Assembly: GCF_014193255.1 (NCBI RefSeq)
Contig: NZ_JACHZB010000001.1
Coordinates: 528,018 to 592,017, forward strand
Source of the DNA: Rhizobium sp. BK196
Lineage (GTDB): Bacteria > Pseudomonadota > Alphaproteobacteria > Rhizobiales > Rhizobiaceae
Length of the DNA stretch: 64,000 nt
Direction: 5' to 3'
The first letter of the stretch is position 1; each line of letters begins with the position of its first letter. Positions 34,722-43,900 of this stretch are shown here, piece by piece. The notes beneath the pieces are model-generated. The model had not been told where the DNA came from, made no database searches, and saw nothing but the letters and a program-made list of their open reading frames with translations. The position numbers and the translations under genes were made by a program.

Positions 34722-36025
34722 GCGGCTGCTCCCGCAAGATCGATCAGATGCATGTAGGAGCCGGCCACCTGCCCGCGCCGCAAGCCGGCTAGGCCGAGAT
34801 CGTTGCCGAGCGCATCCTGCGTGGCAAACATCCGGTCGGCCTCCCCTTCGGAGACAATCGTCGAATAGTGGAATTCATGCGCCGTCATCGGCTTGTCGAA
34901 GAAGGCGCCGACGAGCGGCGTGACACGGCGATAGCCGAGATGCCGCTTGCGCGTCTCATAACTGGTGACGACCGGCAGCAGGCCGAGCATTTCATGGCGC
35001 ACGCCTCCCCCGTCGATCAGGCCCTCGCCGAGCACCATGTAGCCGCCGCATTCGCCATAGATGCGCACGCCGCGCGCCGCCGCAGCCTTCATGCCCGCTG
35101 CAAAATTCTGCGAAGCTGCGAGCCTGCCCGCATGCAGTTCGGGATAACCACCCGGAAGATAGATCGCATCGGCAGCGTCGGACGGAGCTTCGTCGGCGAG
35201 CGGTGAGAAGAAGGAAATCTCCGCGCCGCGCCGCCGCCAGCCGAGCAGCATATGCTCGTAGCAGAAGGCAAAGGCGATATCGCGGGCAACGGCAATGTGC
35301 CGGCCAAAGGGCATCAGCCTGGCAATATTGGCAGCCGACGGCCGGTTCATGCCCTGCCGCGCGATGCGCATGAGAAATTCGAAATTGCACTCTTCGGCAA
35401 CGGCATTCGCCGCATAGTCGATGAACGCATCGAGCGCGCCATGTTCTCCGGCCTGTACCAGCCCCAGATGCCGCTCCGGCAAGGCCAGCATCGCATCCTT
35501 GCGGATGACGGCAATGATGGGCATGCGGATCGCTTCCAGCGCCTGGCGCAGCATCGCCTCATGCCGATCGCTGCCGACCTTGTTGAGGATGACGCCGGCA
35601 ATGCGCACATCGGCGCGGAAACCGGCAAAGCCGCTGACAAGCGGCGCCACCGATTGCGACAGCCGCGAGGCATCGACGACCAGCACGACCGAAAGCCCGA
35701 GCTGGGCCGCAAGATCGGCCGCCGTGCCCCGCCCGTCTGCCGCACCATCGAACAGGCCCATCATGCCCTCGATGAGCAGCACGCGGTCGCCGGAACGATG
35801 CAGCGTCGCATTGGCCGAAATCAGCTCCGGCCGCATGCCCCAGGGATCGAAATTCAGACAGAGCGAACCGCTCGCGGCAGCATGGAAGGCCGGATCGATA
35901 TAATCGGGGCCGGCCTTGCCGGGTGCGACGGCCACACCGCGATTGCGCAGCGCCCGCAACAGCCCGAGCGTCACCGTCGTCTTGCCGGAACCGGAGGATG
36001 GTGCGGCGATCAGCAACCCGCTCAT
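34718..36025 (-). CDS. cobB: Hydrogenobyrinic acid a,c-diamide synthase
   Basis: The product is 435 residues. Walker A APSSGSGKTT begins at residue 8. The glutamine amidotransferase half has its nucleophile Cys in YGECGGYMVLGEG and a C-terminal TAHEFHYS. It amidates the a and c side chains using ATP and glutamine. Its ends overlap cobA and cobC by 4 bases each. Confidence 0.95.
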   Translation of the reverse strand: MSGLLIAAPSSGSGKTTVTLGLLRALRNRGVAVAPGKAGPDYIDPAFHAAASGSLCLNFDPWGMRPELISANATLHRSGDRVLLIEGMMGLFDGAADGRGTAADLAAQLGLSVVLVVDASRLSQSVAPLVSGFAGFRADVRIAGVILNKVGSDRHEAMLRQALEAIRMPIIAVIRKDAMLALPERHLGLVQAGEHGALDAFIDYAANAVAEECNFEFLMRIARQGMNRPSAANIARLMPFGRHIAVARDIAFAFCYEHMLLGWRRRGAEISFFSPLADEAPSDAADAIYLPGGYPELHAGRLAASQNFAAGMKAAAARGVRIYGECGGYMVLGEGLIDGGGVRHEMLGLLPVVTSYETRKRHLGYRRVTPLVGAFFDKPMTAHEFHYSTIVSEGEADRMFATQDALGNDLGLAGLRRGQVAGSYMHLIDLAGAAA

Positions 36026-36870
36026 GCTGTCTCCCTCCCTTGCCCGCCGGCATGTCTGAAGGGATCCGGCTGCAGGCGGCGGCCGCCGAGCGCGCCAAGC
36101 CAGTCGAGCGAGGCGCGCAGCCGCACCACTTCACCGACGACGACGATCGCCGGCGGTTCCAGCCCGGAGGCGGCGACTGCATCGGGGGCTTCACCGAGCG
36201 TCGTTTCCAGCACCTGCTGGTCGCCGGTCGCTGCATTGCAAACGAAAGCCACGGGCTCGAAAGCCGAACGGCCCGATGCGATCAGGTTGGCGCTGATCTG
36301 GGCGATATGTTTCATCGCCATATACATGACGATGACGGGCGAGCCCTTGCCGATCGCCTCCCAATTGACCGCATCGGGTACGATGCCGGAGGAATCATGG
36401 CCGGTGAGAAAGGTCACGGCATGGTTGATTTCACGATGCGTCACCGGAATGCCGGCATAGGCAAGCCCGCCGATCCCGGCGGTAATACCCGGCACGATGC
36501 GGAACGGTATATTGTGCTCGACCAGCGTCAGCGCCTCTTCCCCACCGCGCCCGAAGACGAAGGGATCGCCACCCTTCAGCCGCAGCACGCGTTTACCGGC
36601 CCGCGCCAATTCCACCAGCCGAAGCGAAATATCCCGCTGCCTGGCAGACGGCTTGCCGCCGCGTTTTCCCGCATATTCGAGCTCCGCGCCGGTTCGTGCG
36701 AGCTTCAGGCATTCCTCGTTGACCAGCGCATCATGGACGATCACATCGGCTTCCGCGAGCCCCTTGGCAGCCAGCAAAGTGAGCAGGCCCGGATCGCCCG
36801 GACCGGCACCAACAAGCCAGACACTGCCCGGCTCCAACGCCGGCAGATGGGAAAATGCACTATCGATCAT
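36022..36870 (-). CDS. cobA: Uroporphyrinogen-III C-methyltransferase
   Basis: The product is 282 residues. SUMT motifs: VGAGPGDPGLLTLLAAKGLAEADVIVHDALV, LKGGDPFVFGRGGEE, and VVPGIT-like RIVPGITAGIGGLAYAGIPVTHR. It makes precorrin-2 with two SAM-dependent methylations, committing uro'gen III to corrins. There is no siroheme synthase fusion. It is the first gene of the cobABCD unit, with a 195-base upstream gap and no B12 box. Confidence 0.95.
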   Translation of the reverse strand: MIDSAFSHLPALEPGSVWLVGAGPGDPGLLTLLAAKGLAEADVIVHDALVNEECLKLARTGAELEYAGKRGGKPSARQRDISLRLVELARAGKRVLRLKGGDPFVFGRGGEEALTLVEHNIPFRIVPGITAGIGGLAYAGIPVTHREINHAVTFLTGHDSSGIVPDAVNWEAIGKGSPVIVMYMAMKHIAQISANLIASGRSAFEPVAFVCNAATGDQQVLETTLGEAPDAVAASGLEPPAIVVVGEVVRLRASLDWLGALGGRRLQPDPFRHAGGQGRETA

Positions 36871-37023
36871 TTCGTTGATCTAGGCCCGCCCGATCACGAG
36901 GTCAACGGCGTCGAGGGCCGAGCATTGGAAGTTGACGAAACTGGATTGAATCAACTCCGCAAGAGCCGGAATCAAGCTTGCAAGCTATCCAGATAAACGA
37001 TTGACTGGATTCCGGAATTGAAG

Positions 37024-37056
37024 ACGGGCCGGCCGCGGATCGCGCATCCGGCCCGT
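37024..37056 (-). terminator. Hairpin after the nucleoside hydrolase gene
   Basis: ACGGGCCGG and CCGGCCCGT form a perfect 9-bp stem 10 bases after the hydrolase stop. There is no T-run, so termination may be weak or Rho-dependent. Confidence 0.6.
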
Positions 37057-37065
37057 ATGAGGCAA

Positions 37066-38016
37066 TCAAACGCGCAGAAGCGTATCGCGGATCAGCTCGA
37101 TCACTTTGTCCGACTCAATGCCAGTGGCAACGATCTGGCTCGGCAGGCCGTCCCACTCGCCCGGCGGAAAGCGACGGCCATCCGGCTTGATAACCGTCTG
37201 GCCATCGGCAATGCCGCCGCAGACGACGCGCACAGAGCCCGTGATGGTCTTGAACAATTCCGGGGCCACGACATAGACGCTGGCGCAACTGTCATGAACC
37301 ATCATGCCGTCTTCGACTGCGTGCTTGTAGAAGTCGATATAGGACTGCGAGAGCGCGTCGAGCTGCTTGACCGCCTTGTCGCCCTTGGCTGCCATGTCGC
37401 CGAGATAGCTGCGGCTCATCGTCGTCACGGCGGTCACATCGAGACCGATGACGACGACCTTCCACGGCGCGGTCAGCACGATATCGGCCGCTTCCGGATC
37501 GCCATGAATATTGGCTTCGGCGACCGGCGAAACATTGCCCGGCACATAGAAATTGCCGCCCATGATGACGACGTCCTTCACGAGGCCGGCGATCTCGGGG
37601 TCTTCCTTCAGTGCCAGCGCCAAGTTCGTCATGCGGCCGACGGCTACCAGCGTCACCTCGCCCGGATTGGCCCGCACGGTCTCGATGATGAAACGATGCG
37701 CCGGGCGCGGATCGACCGGCAAGTCGATGAGATCGGGCACCGGCATGTCGCCGAGGCCGTTTTCGCCATGCACCATGGTCGGCCACGGACGTTCGTGGCG
37801 GTTGGGATCGATAGTGACACTGGCGCCCTTAGCAACAGGTGCCGCAATATCCCACTCCCGCTTCAGGAACAGCGCGTTGCGCGTCGTCGTCTCGACCGAA
37901 GCGTTGCCGAAGACGGTGGTGATGCCGATGAGATCGATCTCGGGATGGCGATGCAGGAAGAGAAGAGCCATTGCGTCGTCGACGCCCGGATCTGTGTCAT
38001 AAATGACCTTGTGCAT
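37066..38016 (-). CDS. Nucleoside hydrolase (inosine/uridine-preferring type)
   Basis: The product is 316 residues. The calcium-binding Asp cluster YDTDPGVDDAMAL at the N-terminus defines the family. VTLVAVGRMTNLALAL and VIMGGNFYVPGNVSPVAEANIHGDPEAADIVL supply other ligand regions. It hydrolyses ribonucleosides to base and ribose in the cytoplasm for salvage. ATG 38016 follows GGAGG; a repeat hairpin lies just upstream. It lies between cobE and cobA; no link to cobalamin is required, though salvage of alpha-ribazole-like nucleosides is conceivable. Confidence 0.92.
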   Translation of the reverse strand: MHKVIYDTDPGVDDAMALLFLHRHPEIDLIGITTVFGNASVETTTRNALFLKREWDIAAPVAKGASVTIDPNRHERPWPTMVHGENGLGDMPVPDLIDLPVDPRPAHRFIIETVRANPGEVTLVAVGRMTNLALALKEDPEIAGLVKDVVIMGGNFYVPGNVSPVAEANIHGDPEAADIVLTAPWKVVVIGLDVTAVTTMSRSYLGDMAAKGDKAVKQLDALSQSYIDFYKHAVEDGMMVHDSCASVYVVAPELFKTITGSVRVVCGGIADGQTVIKPDGRRFPPGEWDGLPSQIVATGIESDKVIELIRDTLLRV

Positions 38017-38029
38017 ATGTATCCTCCAA

Positions 38030-38098
38030 AGCAATTCCAGCAAAAACCTGCAGCGGTTTTGCGCCCGGAACTGCATGAAAACAAAGAGATAGAGCACA
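38030..38098. repeat. Rhizobial intergenic repeat (GCAATTCCAG...AAAACAAAGAGATAGAGC)
   Basis: This stretch has the build of a repeat widely seen between rhizobial genes. It contains the hairpin AAAACC-tgcagc-GGTTTT (38043-38060), gcgcccggaactgc, and ends with an AAAACAAAGAGATAGAGC tail. Recognition is from memory of the family; only one copy is seen in this window. It fills most of the 168-base gap between cobE and the nucleoside hydrolase gene. Confidence 0.55.
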
Positions 38099-38184
38099 TT
38101 CGTGATTCAAAAAACGAAGATGCTCCGGATTCGAATCGCTGGGCAGCCGGACGGCACCGCGAGATGCCGCCACCATAACGCCCG

Positions 38185-38604
38185 TCAGGCTTTGTGCAAC
38201 CCGATGCGGGCGACGGCGGCTGTCGCATGCCGAGATTTGATCTTACCGAGCACCAGCTCCGCAGCCTCGCCGATCGCCGCAAGGGCAGCGGCTTCGGCAA
38301 CGCCATGACAGCCGACGCGGGCAAAGACGATCTCGGAAGGATTTCTCAGCCTCGGCGTCTCCTTCTCCAGCCGCACCGCATCGAAGAACAGGACAGGCAC
38401 GGAAAAATGCGCTGCAACGGCGAGGATCGCCGGCTCTTGCGCGCGGCTATCGATCGAGGCAACAGCCGCAAGCTCAGCCCCGCTGATACCAGCCGCCCTC
38501 AACGCCTCGACGGCAAGCGCCATCACCTCGCTATCAGGCGCCCTGCGCTCGCAACCGAGCCCGAGCACATGCCGCCTTGTCTCATCAATGGTGATTTCGC
38601 TCAT
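38185..38604 (-). CDS. cobE: Cobalamin biosynthesis protein CobE
   Basis: The product is 139 residues, the CbiG C-terminal/CobE domain: HVLGLGCERRAPDSEVMALAVEALRAAG, then VASIDSRAQEPAILAVAAHF and FARVGCHGVAEAAALAA. In the aerobic pathway CobE is needed for corrin formation, though its chemical role is poorly defined. I chose ATG 38604 because it starts just before the domain; the ribosome site is weak. It is divergent from the TauE/SafE gene. Confidence 0.88.
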   Translation of the reverse strand: MSEITIDETRRHVLGLGCERRAPDSEVMALAVEALRAAGISGAELAAVASIDSRAQEPAILAVAAHFSVPVLFFDAVRLEKETPRLRNPSEIVFARVGCHGVAEAAALAAIGEAAELVLGKIKSRHATAAVARIGLHKA

Positions 38605-38663
38605 TCCCGTCAGTCGAATGCGCTCCGCTGTGTCCCCGGAGCCATTGCAGCTCAAGGCAGGAA

Positions 38664-39500
38664 ATGCAACAAGGCCGCCGAAATCCCCCCGCATACCTCT
38701 CCCGGAATAGCATCTTGCCTGACATTGCCATCCATCTGCTTCTGCTGCTCTGCGCGGCTGCCTTCTTTGCCGGTTTCGTCGATTCCATCGCCGGCGGCGG
38801 CGGCCTCATCACCGTCCCCGCTATGCTGATAGCGGGCATCCCCCCGCTGCAGACGCTCGGCACCAACAAGGTGCAATCCCTCTTCGGCGCGGCTTCGGCA
38901 ACCATCGCCTATGCCCGCAAGGGCCATGTGAAGCTCTCGGAACAATTGCCGATGGCGCTGATGGCGGTCATGGGCGGCGCGCTCGGCGCAGCCCTTGCCA
39001 CACTCGTTCCCGGTCAGGTGCTGCGGGCGATCATGCCGGTCCTGCTGGTCGCAATCGCCATCTTCTTCGCCGTCAAGCCGAACCTGAATGATTCCGACAC
39101 GCACCGCCGGATGACACCCTTCCTCTTCGGGCTGACGCTGGTGCCGGTCATCGGCTTCTATGATGGCGTCTTCGGCCCCGGCACCGGCTCCTTCTTCATG
39201 CTGGCCTTCGTCACGCTTGCCGGCTTCGGCATGCTGAAGGCAACCGCCCATACCAAGCTTCTCAATCTCGGCTCGAATTTCGGCGCGCTCGTCGTCTTCG
39301 CAAGCTTCGGGGCGACGCTTTGGAAAATCGGCCTGCTGATGGGTGCCTGCCAGTTCCTCGGCGCGCAGCTCGGCTCGCGGCTCGCCATGCGCATCGGCGC
39401 AAGGCTCATCAAGCCGCTGCTCGTCATCGTCTGCATCGCTTTTGCGATCAAACTTCTGGCCGATCCCGCAAACCCGCTGCGTGTCTGGTTCGGGGTTTAG
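38664..39500 (+). CDS. TauE/SafE (TSUP) family membrane exporter
   Basis: The product is up to 278 residues with about eight membrane segments. It carries the repeated TSUP signatures FFAGFVDSIAGGGGLITVPAML with LGTNKVQSLFGA, and GFYDGVFGPGTGSFFMLAF with TAHTKLLNLGSN. Relatives export sulfite, sulfoacetate or similar anions. The start is uncertain: ATG 38664 (AGG upstream) or TTG 38715, which begins directly before the first membrane segment. It is convergent with the isochorismatase-like gene, sharing 4 bases. Confidence 0.87.
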   Translation: MQQGRRNPPAYLSRNSILPDIAIHLLLLLCAAAFFAGFVDSIAGGGGLITVPAMLIAGIPPLQTLGTNKVQSLFGAASATIAYARKGHVKLSEQLPMALMAVMGGALGAALATLVPGQVLRAIMPVLLVAIAIFFAVKPNLNDSDTHRRMTPFLFGLTLVPVIGFYDGVFGPGTGSFFMLAFVTLAGFGMLKATAHTKLLNLGSNFGALVVFASFGATLWKIGLLMGACQFLGAQLGSRLAMRIGARLIKPLLVIVCIAFAIKLLADPANPLRVWFGV

Positions 39501-40144
39501 AACTTGATCTGATCAATCGTGGTCAGCACTGTCTTCGCCGATACACCCGGCGCATTGGCGAAATGCCAGGCGACATATTGTTCGGCATAAGGGTCGGCCG
39601 ATGACATGCCGTCGACGGGGAGGATGACGTTCATGCCCTTCAGTGCCGCATAGGCTGCCGTATTCAGCACCGCGCCTTCGGATGCTGTGCCGGTCACGAT
39701 GATGGTCTTGATGTGCTTTTCGGTCAGGATTTTTTCGAGATCGGTGTTGATGAACTTGTTGGCGCCGGATTGTACGACCGCATCGCCTTTCTTCGGCGCC
39801 AGAACGGTGGCGATATCGCCCTTCGTCGCGCCGCCGGTGATGCTGTAAACGACAGGCAAGTCGCTCTTGCGCGCCTCTTCCATCAGCTTTTCCACCTTCG
39901 GCAGCGAGGCGATGCAGCGCGGCTTGGTCTTCGTGTTGCACGGCCCCTTGGAGGGGTCCTGTGCGCCGTTGAAATCGAGGAGCAGCAGAGCCGTATCTGA
40001 CGTATCGACGCTGACAGGCTTCAGCGTCGGTGCCGCCGGCGCCTTCACAGTGTTCCAGTCGTCGATGATCGTCGCCTGCGCGACAGATGCACCAAACACA
40101 GAGATGGCGAATGCTACAACTGTCTCAGGGAAAAAGTTTTTCAC
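39497..40144 (-). CDS. Secreted isochorismatase-like (cysteine hydrolase fold) protein, Cys missing
   Basis: The product is 215 residues. A signal peptide (KNFFPETVVAFAISVFGASVAQA) precedes the isochorismatase-like fold: ALLLLDFNGAQDP with the catalytic Asp, a Lys in TKTKPRC, and IIVTGTASEGAVLNTAAYA. At the position of the nucleophile Cys the last segment has Gly/Ala, so hydrolase activity of the usual kind is doubtful. The start is GTG 40144 behind GGAGGAGA; upstream open sequence is non-coding. It should be periplasmic; the role is unknown. Confidence 0.8.
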   Translation of the reverse strand: MKNFFPETVVAFAISVFGASVAQATIIDDWNTVKAPAAPTLKPVSVDTSDTALLLLDFNGAQDPSKGPCNTKTKPRCIASLPKVEKLMEEARKSDLPVVYSITGGATKGDIATVLAPKKGDAVVQSGANKFINTDLEKILTEKHIKTIIVTGTASEGAVLNTAAYAALKGMNVILPVDGMSSADPYAEQYVAWHFANAPGVSAKTVLTTIDQIKF

Positions 40145-40355
40145 TGGTGTCTCCTCCGGGGAAGGGATTACCGCAAATCTCCGGACTCCCCTCACGCCTG
40201 TCAAATCACCAAGCCGCGACCTGAACTTGATCCAGACCGACCCGGCTTCCATTACCTCTGGCGTCATTGATAGGCTGCGCCGCTTTCGCTGATGATCGTC
40301 CTGCCCTGGAATTGACAGGCGATCAAAAAGGAGAAGCCATCTCGTCAACTCGGGA

Positions 40356-40988
40356 TCAGAACTCCACGCCCGGCTGCCCCTTGATGCCGGAGCGGAAAGG
40401 ATGTTTGACAAGCTCCATTTCGGTCACGAGATCGGCAATCTCGATCAACTCTTCCTTGGCGTTGCGGCCGGTCAGCACGACATGCGTCATGTGTGGTTTT
40501 TCGGCTTTCAGGAACGCCACCACCTCGTTGATATCGAGATAGTCATAGCGCAGTGCGATGTTGATTTCGTCGAGCAACACCATGGAATTGCGCTCATCGC
40601 GGATCAGTTCCTTGGCCTTTTCCCAGGCCGCACCCGCCGCCGCCACATCACGTGCCCTATCCTGCGTTTCCCAGGTAAAGCCCTCGCCCATCGTGTGGAA
40701 CTGGCAGATGTCGGAAAAATGCTTTTCGATGAGATCGCGTTCGCCGGTCCACATCGCGCCCTTGATGAACTGCACGACGGCAGACGGCTTGCCGTGGGCA
40801 ATATGGCGGAAGATCATACCGAAAGCAGCCGAAGACTTGCCCTTGCCCTTGCCGGTGTGGACGATGATCAGGCCCTTCTCGTCCGTCTTCTTTGCCATGA
40901 TCTTGTCGCGGGCGGCCTTCTTCTTCGCCATCTTCTCAGCATGGCGGGCGTCGTCCTTTTCGGCTGTCTCTACTGGCTCATCACTCAT
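40356..40988 (-). CDS. cobO: Cob(I)yrinic acid a,c-diamide adenosyltransferase
   Basis: The product is 210 residues. A charged N-terminal region (residues 1-35) is followed by the P-loop TGKGKGKSSAAFGM, MVLLDEINIALRYDYLD (Walker B) and HVVLTGRNAKEELIEIADLVTEM. It adds the upper adenosyl ligand to cob(I)yrinic acid diamide. It overlaps the end of cobN by 8 bases and is the last gene of the cobP-cobW-cobN-cobO operon. Confidence 0.95.
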   Translation of the reverse strand: MSDEPVETAEKDDARHAEKMAKKKAARDKIMAKKTDEKGLIIVHTGKGKGKSSAAFGMIFRHIAHGKPSAVVQFIKGAMWTGERDLIEKHFSDICQFHTMGEGFTWETQDRARDVAAAGAAWEKAKELIRDERNSMVLLDEINIALRYDYLDINEVVAFLKAEKPHMTHVVLTGRNAKEELIEIADLVTEMELVKHPFRSGIKGQPGVEF

Positions 40989-43900
40989 GGCTGCCTGCTC
41001 TTTTCTTGGTTTCGTTATGTTCACTGAGATCGAATTGCGCTGAGTTGCTGCGCGGCGTCCAGAGCTTGCGGTCGATCGCCTCCACGAGCCGCTCCTTCAT
41101 CTCGGAAAAGGCGGCCGGGTTCTTCTCGGCCATGAAATCGCGCACCTTGGGGTCGGCGACGAAGGCCTGATAGACCGCCTCGAAATGATGGTTGCCGACA
41201 GCTCCCGTCGTCGCGGCAAAGGCAAAGAGATAATCGACGGTGGCGGCAATCTCGAAAGCCCCCTTGTAGCCATGGCGCATCACGCCCTCGATCCATTTCG
41301 GATTGATGACACGCCCACGTACCACCCGCCCGATTTCTTCCTCCAGCGAGCGGATCACAGGCTTTTCCGGCCGCGAATGGTCATTGTGATAGATCGTCGG
41401 CAGCACACCGCCAAGCGCTTCGGCCGCAGCCGCCATGCCGCCTTCGAACTGGTAGTAATCGTCGCTGTCGAGCAGGTCGTGCTCGCGATTGTCCTGGTTC
41501 TGCACGACCGCCTGAATGGAGCGCAACCGCTCCTCGAAAATTCCGCGCTCGGCCTGTCCCTCCTCGCCCGCGCCATAGGCATAGCTGCCCCAGACGAGGT
41601 AGGCTTCCGCGAGATCGGCGCGCCGCTCCCAGCCCTTCTCGTCGATCAGCGCCTGCAAGCCGGCGCCATAGGCGCCGGGCTTGGAACCGAAGATACGATA
41701 GCCGGCCCGCTTTGCCGCGGCCTTCTCATCGAGCCCGGCAGCAGTCAGCCGCGCCGCCTCCCCGCGCATACGCTCGGCGATCGGGTTGTCGACGGCATCC
41801 TCATCCAGCGCGCCAACGGCTCGGATCGCCTTGTCGAAGAGCGCGATCTGTTCGGGAAAGGCATCACGGAAGAAGCCGGAAATACGCAGCGTCACGTCGA
41901 CGCGCGGCCGCCGCAGCATAGCGGGCGGGACGATCTCGTAGCCGGTGACGCGCCGCGAGGCCATGTCCCAGACCGGCTTGACGCCGATCAGCGCCAATGC
42001 CTGAGCGATATCGTCGCCGCCGGTGCGCATGTTAGAGGTACCCCAGGCCGTCAGGCCGAAGGAAACGGGCCACTCGCCGTGATCCTGCACATAGCGGCGG
42101 ATCAGCAATTCCGCGGATTTCTTGCCGAGTTCGTAGGCTGCAGGTGTGGGCACCGCACGGCTATCGACGGAGTAGAAATTCCGCCCCGTTGGCAGGACAT
42201 CCGGCCGCCCGCGCGTCGGTGCGCCGGATGGGCCGGGCGGGACGAATCGGCCGTCGAGGCCGCGCAGCAGACTGGTGATTTCGGCCGGGCCGCAGGCGAG
42301 GATGGAGGGCTTGAGGCGGGCTTCGATCTCGTCGAGCACGGCTTTGGTCAGGGACCAGAGGGGTGGACAAGCGAGTTCGCCGGAGACGAGCTTGGCGGCG
42401 AGCAGTTCGACGCGCTCGACGGTGTCGCCGTTGGTGCGCCAGGGGGCGTCGAGGACATCGGCCAGGATTGGCGGGCGCGAGCCTGTCCAGGGAGCGGCCA
42501 TATCGCAATCGAGGGGGTCGAAAGAAGCCCCCTCCCCAACCCCTCCCCACAAGGGCGAGGGACTTGCCGCCGCGCTTGCGGCAACCTCAGCAGCCGTATG
42601 CGAAATTGAAACGGTGCACCCAGCTAGTCCCTCCCCCTTGTGGGGGTCCGAAGGACGGGTCGAGACCCGTGGCTCGACCCCGGAAACGGTTGGGGAGGTT
42701 TTTTTCAACACATCTCCTGCAATCGCCCGCTGCAGGCTCGCATCACCACCCTCACCCAGCCCACGAGGCACCCGCGCCAGCGCCACGGTGAGATCCGTCA
42801 GCAATCGCCCTTCCGGCGACACCCCAAACACATGCAACCCGTCGCGGATCTGCATTTCCTTGAGATCGCAAAGATAGGCATCGAGCTTCTTCAGCGCCTC
42901 GCCTTCCGCCTCGCCCTTGGAAATCCCCGCATCGCGATCCAGCCCGATATCGGCAACAAGCTCGAGGATCTGCCGCGACAGCAGCCGGATACGCCTGGGA
43001 TCGCCACCCGACGCCTCGTAATATTCATCGACCAGCGCCTCCAGATCCTTGAGCGGTCCATAGCTCTCGGCCCGCGTCAGCGGTGGTGTCAGATGGTCGA
43101 TGATAACAGCCGCCGTGCGGCGCTTGGCCTGCGTGCCCTCGCCGGGATCGTTGACGATGAAGGGATAGAGATGCGGCAGCGGCCCGAGGATCGCTTCCGG
43201 ATAGCAGGCCTCCGACAGCGCCAGCGCCTTGCCCGGCAGCCATTCCAGATTGCCGTGCTTGCCCATGTGGATCACGGCATCCGCACCGAACTCTTCGCGA
43301 AGGAAAGCGTAGAAGGCGAAATAGCCGTGCGGCGGCACGAGATCGGGCGAGTGATAGCTCTCCTTCGGATCGATATTGTAGCCGCGCGCCGGCTGGATGC
43401 CGATCAGCAAGTCGCCGAACCGCGCAAAAGGCAGGGCGAAAGCGCCATCGCGGACATAGGGATCACTCTCCGGCGCCCCCCAGCGCGCGTTGACTTCATC
43501 CTGAATCTGAGCGGGAAGAGATTCCAGGAAATCATTGTATCGACTCAGGGAAAGCGTCTCGCGCACGACCTTGCCGTCAAAGCCGGTATTGGTCGGCCCC
43601 GCCATCAGATGCCCTATCAGCGCATCACCATCACAAGGAATATCGGCGACCGGATAACCGGCCCTCTCCATCGCCCGCATCACCTCGATGGTGCCGCCCG
43701 GCGTATCCAGGCCGACACCATTGCCGAGCCGTCCGTCGCGGTTCGGATAGTTCGCCATGACGAGCGCAACCCGTCGGCTCTCCGCCGGCGTCTGCCGCAG
43801 CCTCGCCCAGTTGGCCGCAAGCGCAGCCACATATTTCATGCGCCCGGCATCCGGCTCACTGGAAACGATATTGGCTTCGACAGCCGCATCGTAGCGCGCG

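Noticed and set aside
36871..37065. Possible B12 riboswitch upstream of cobA
   Set aside because: No B12 box or core motifs are found here; only a hairpin belonging to the nucleoside hydrolase end.
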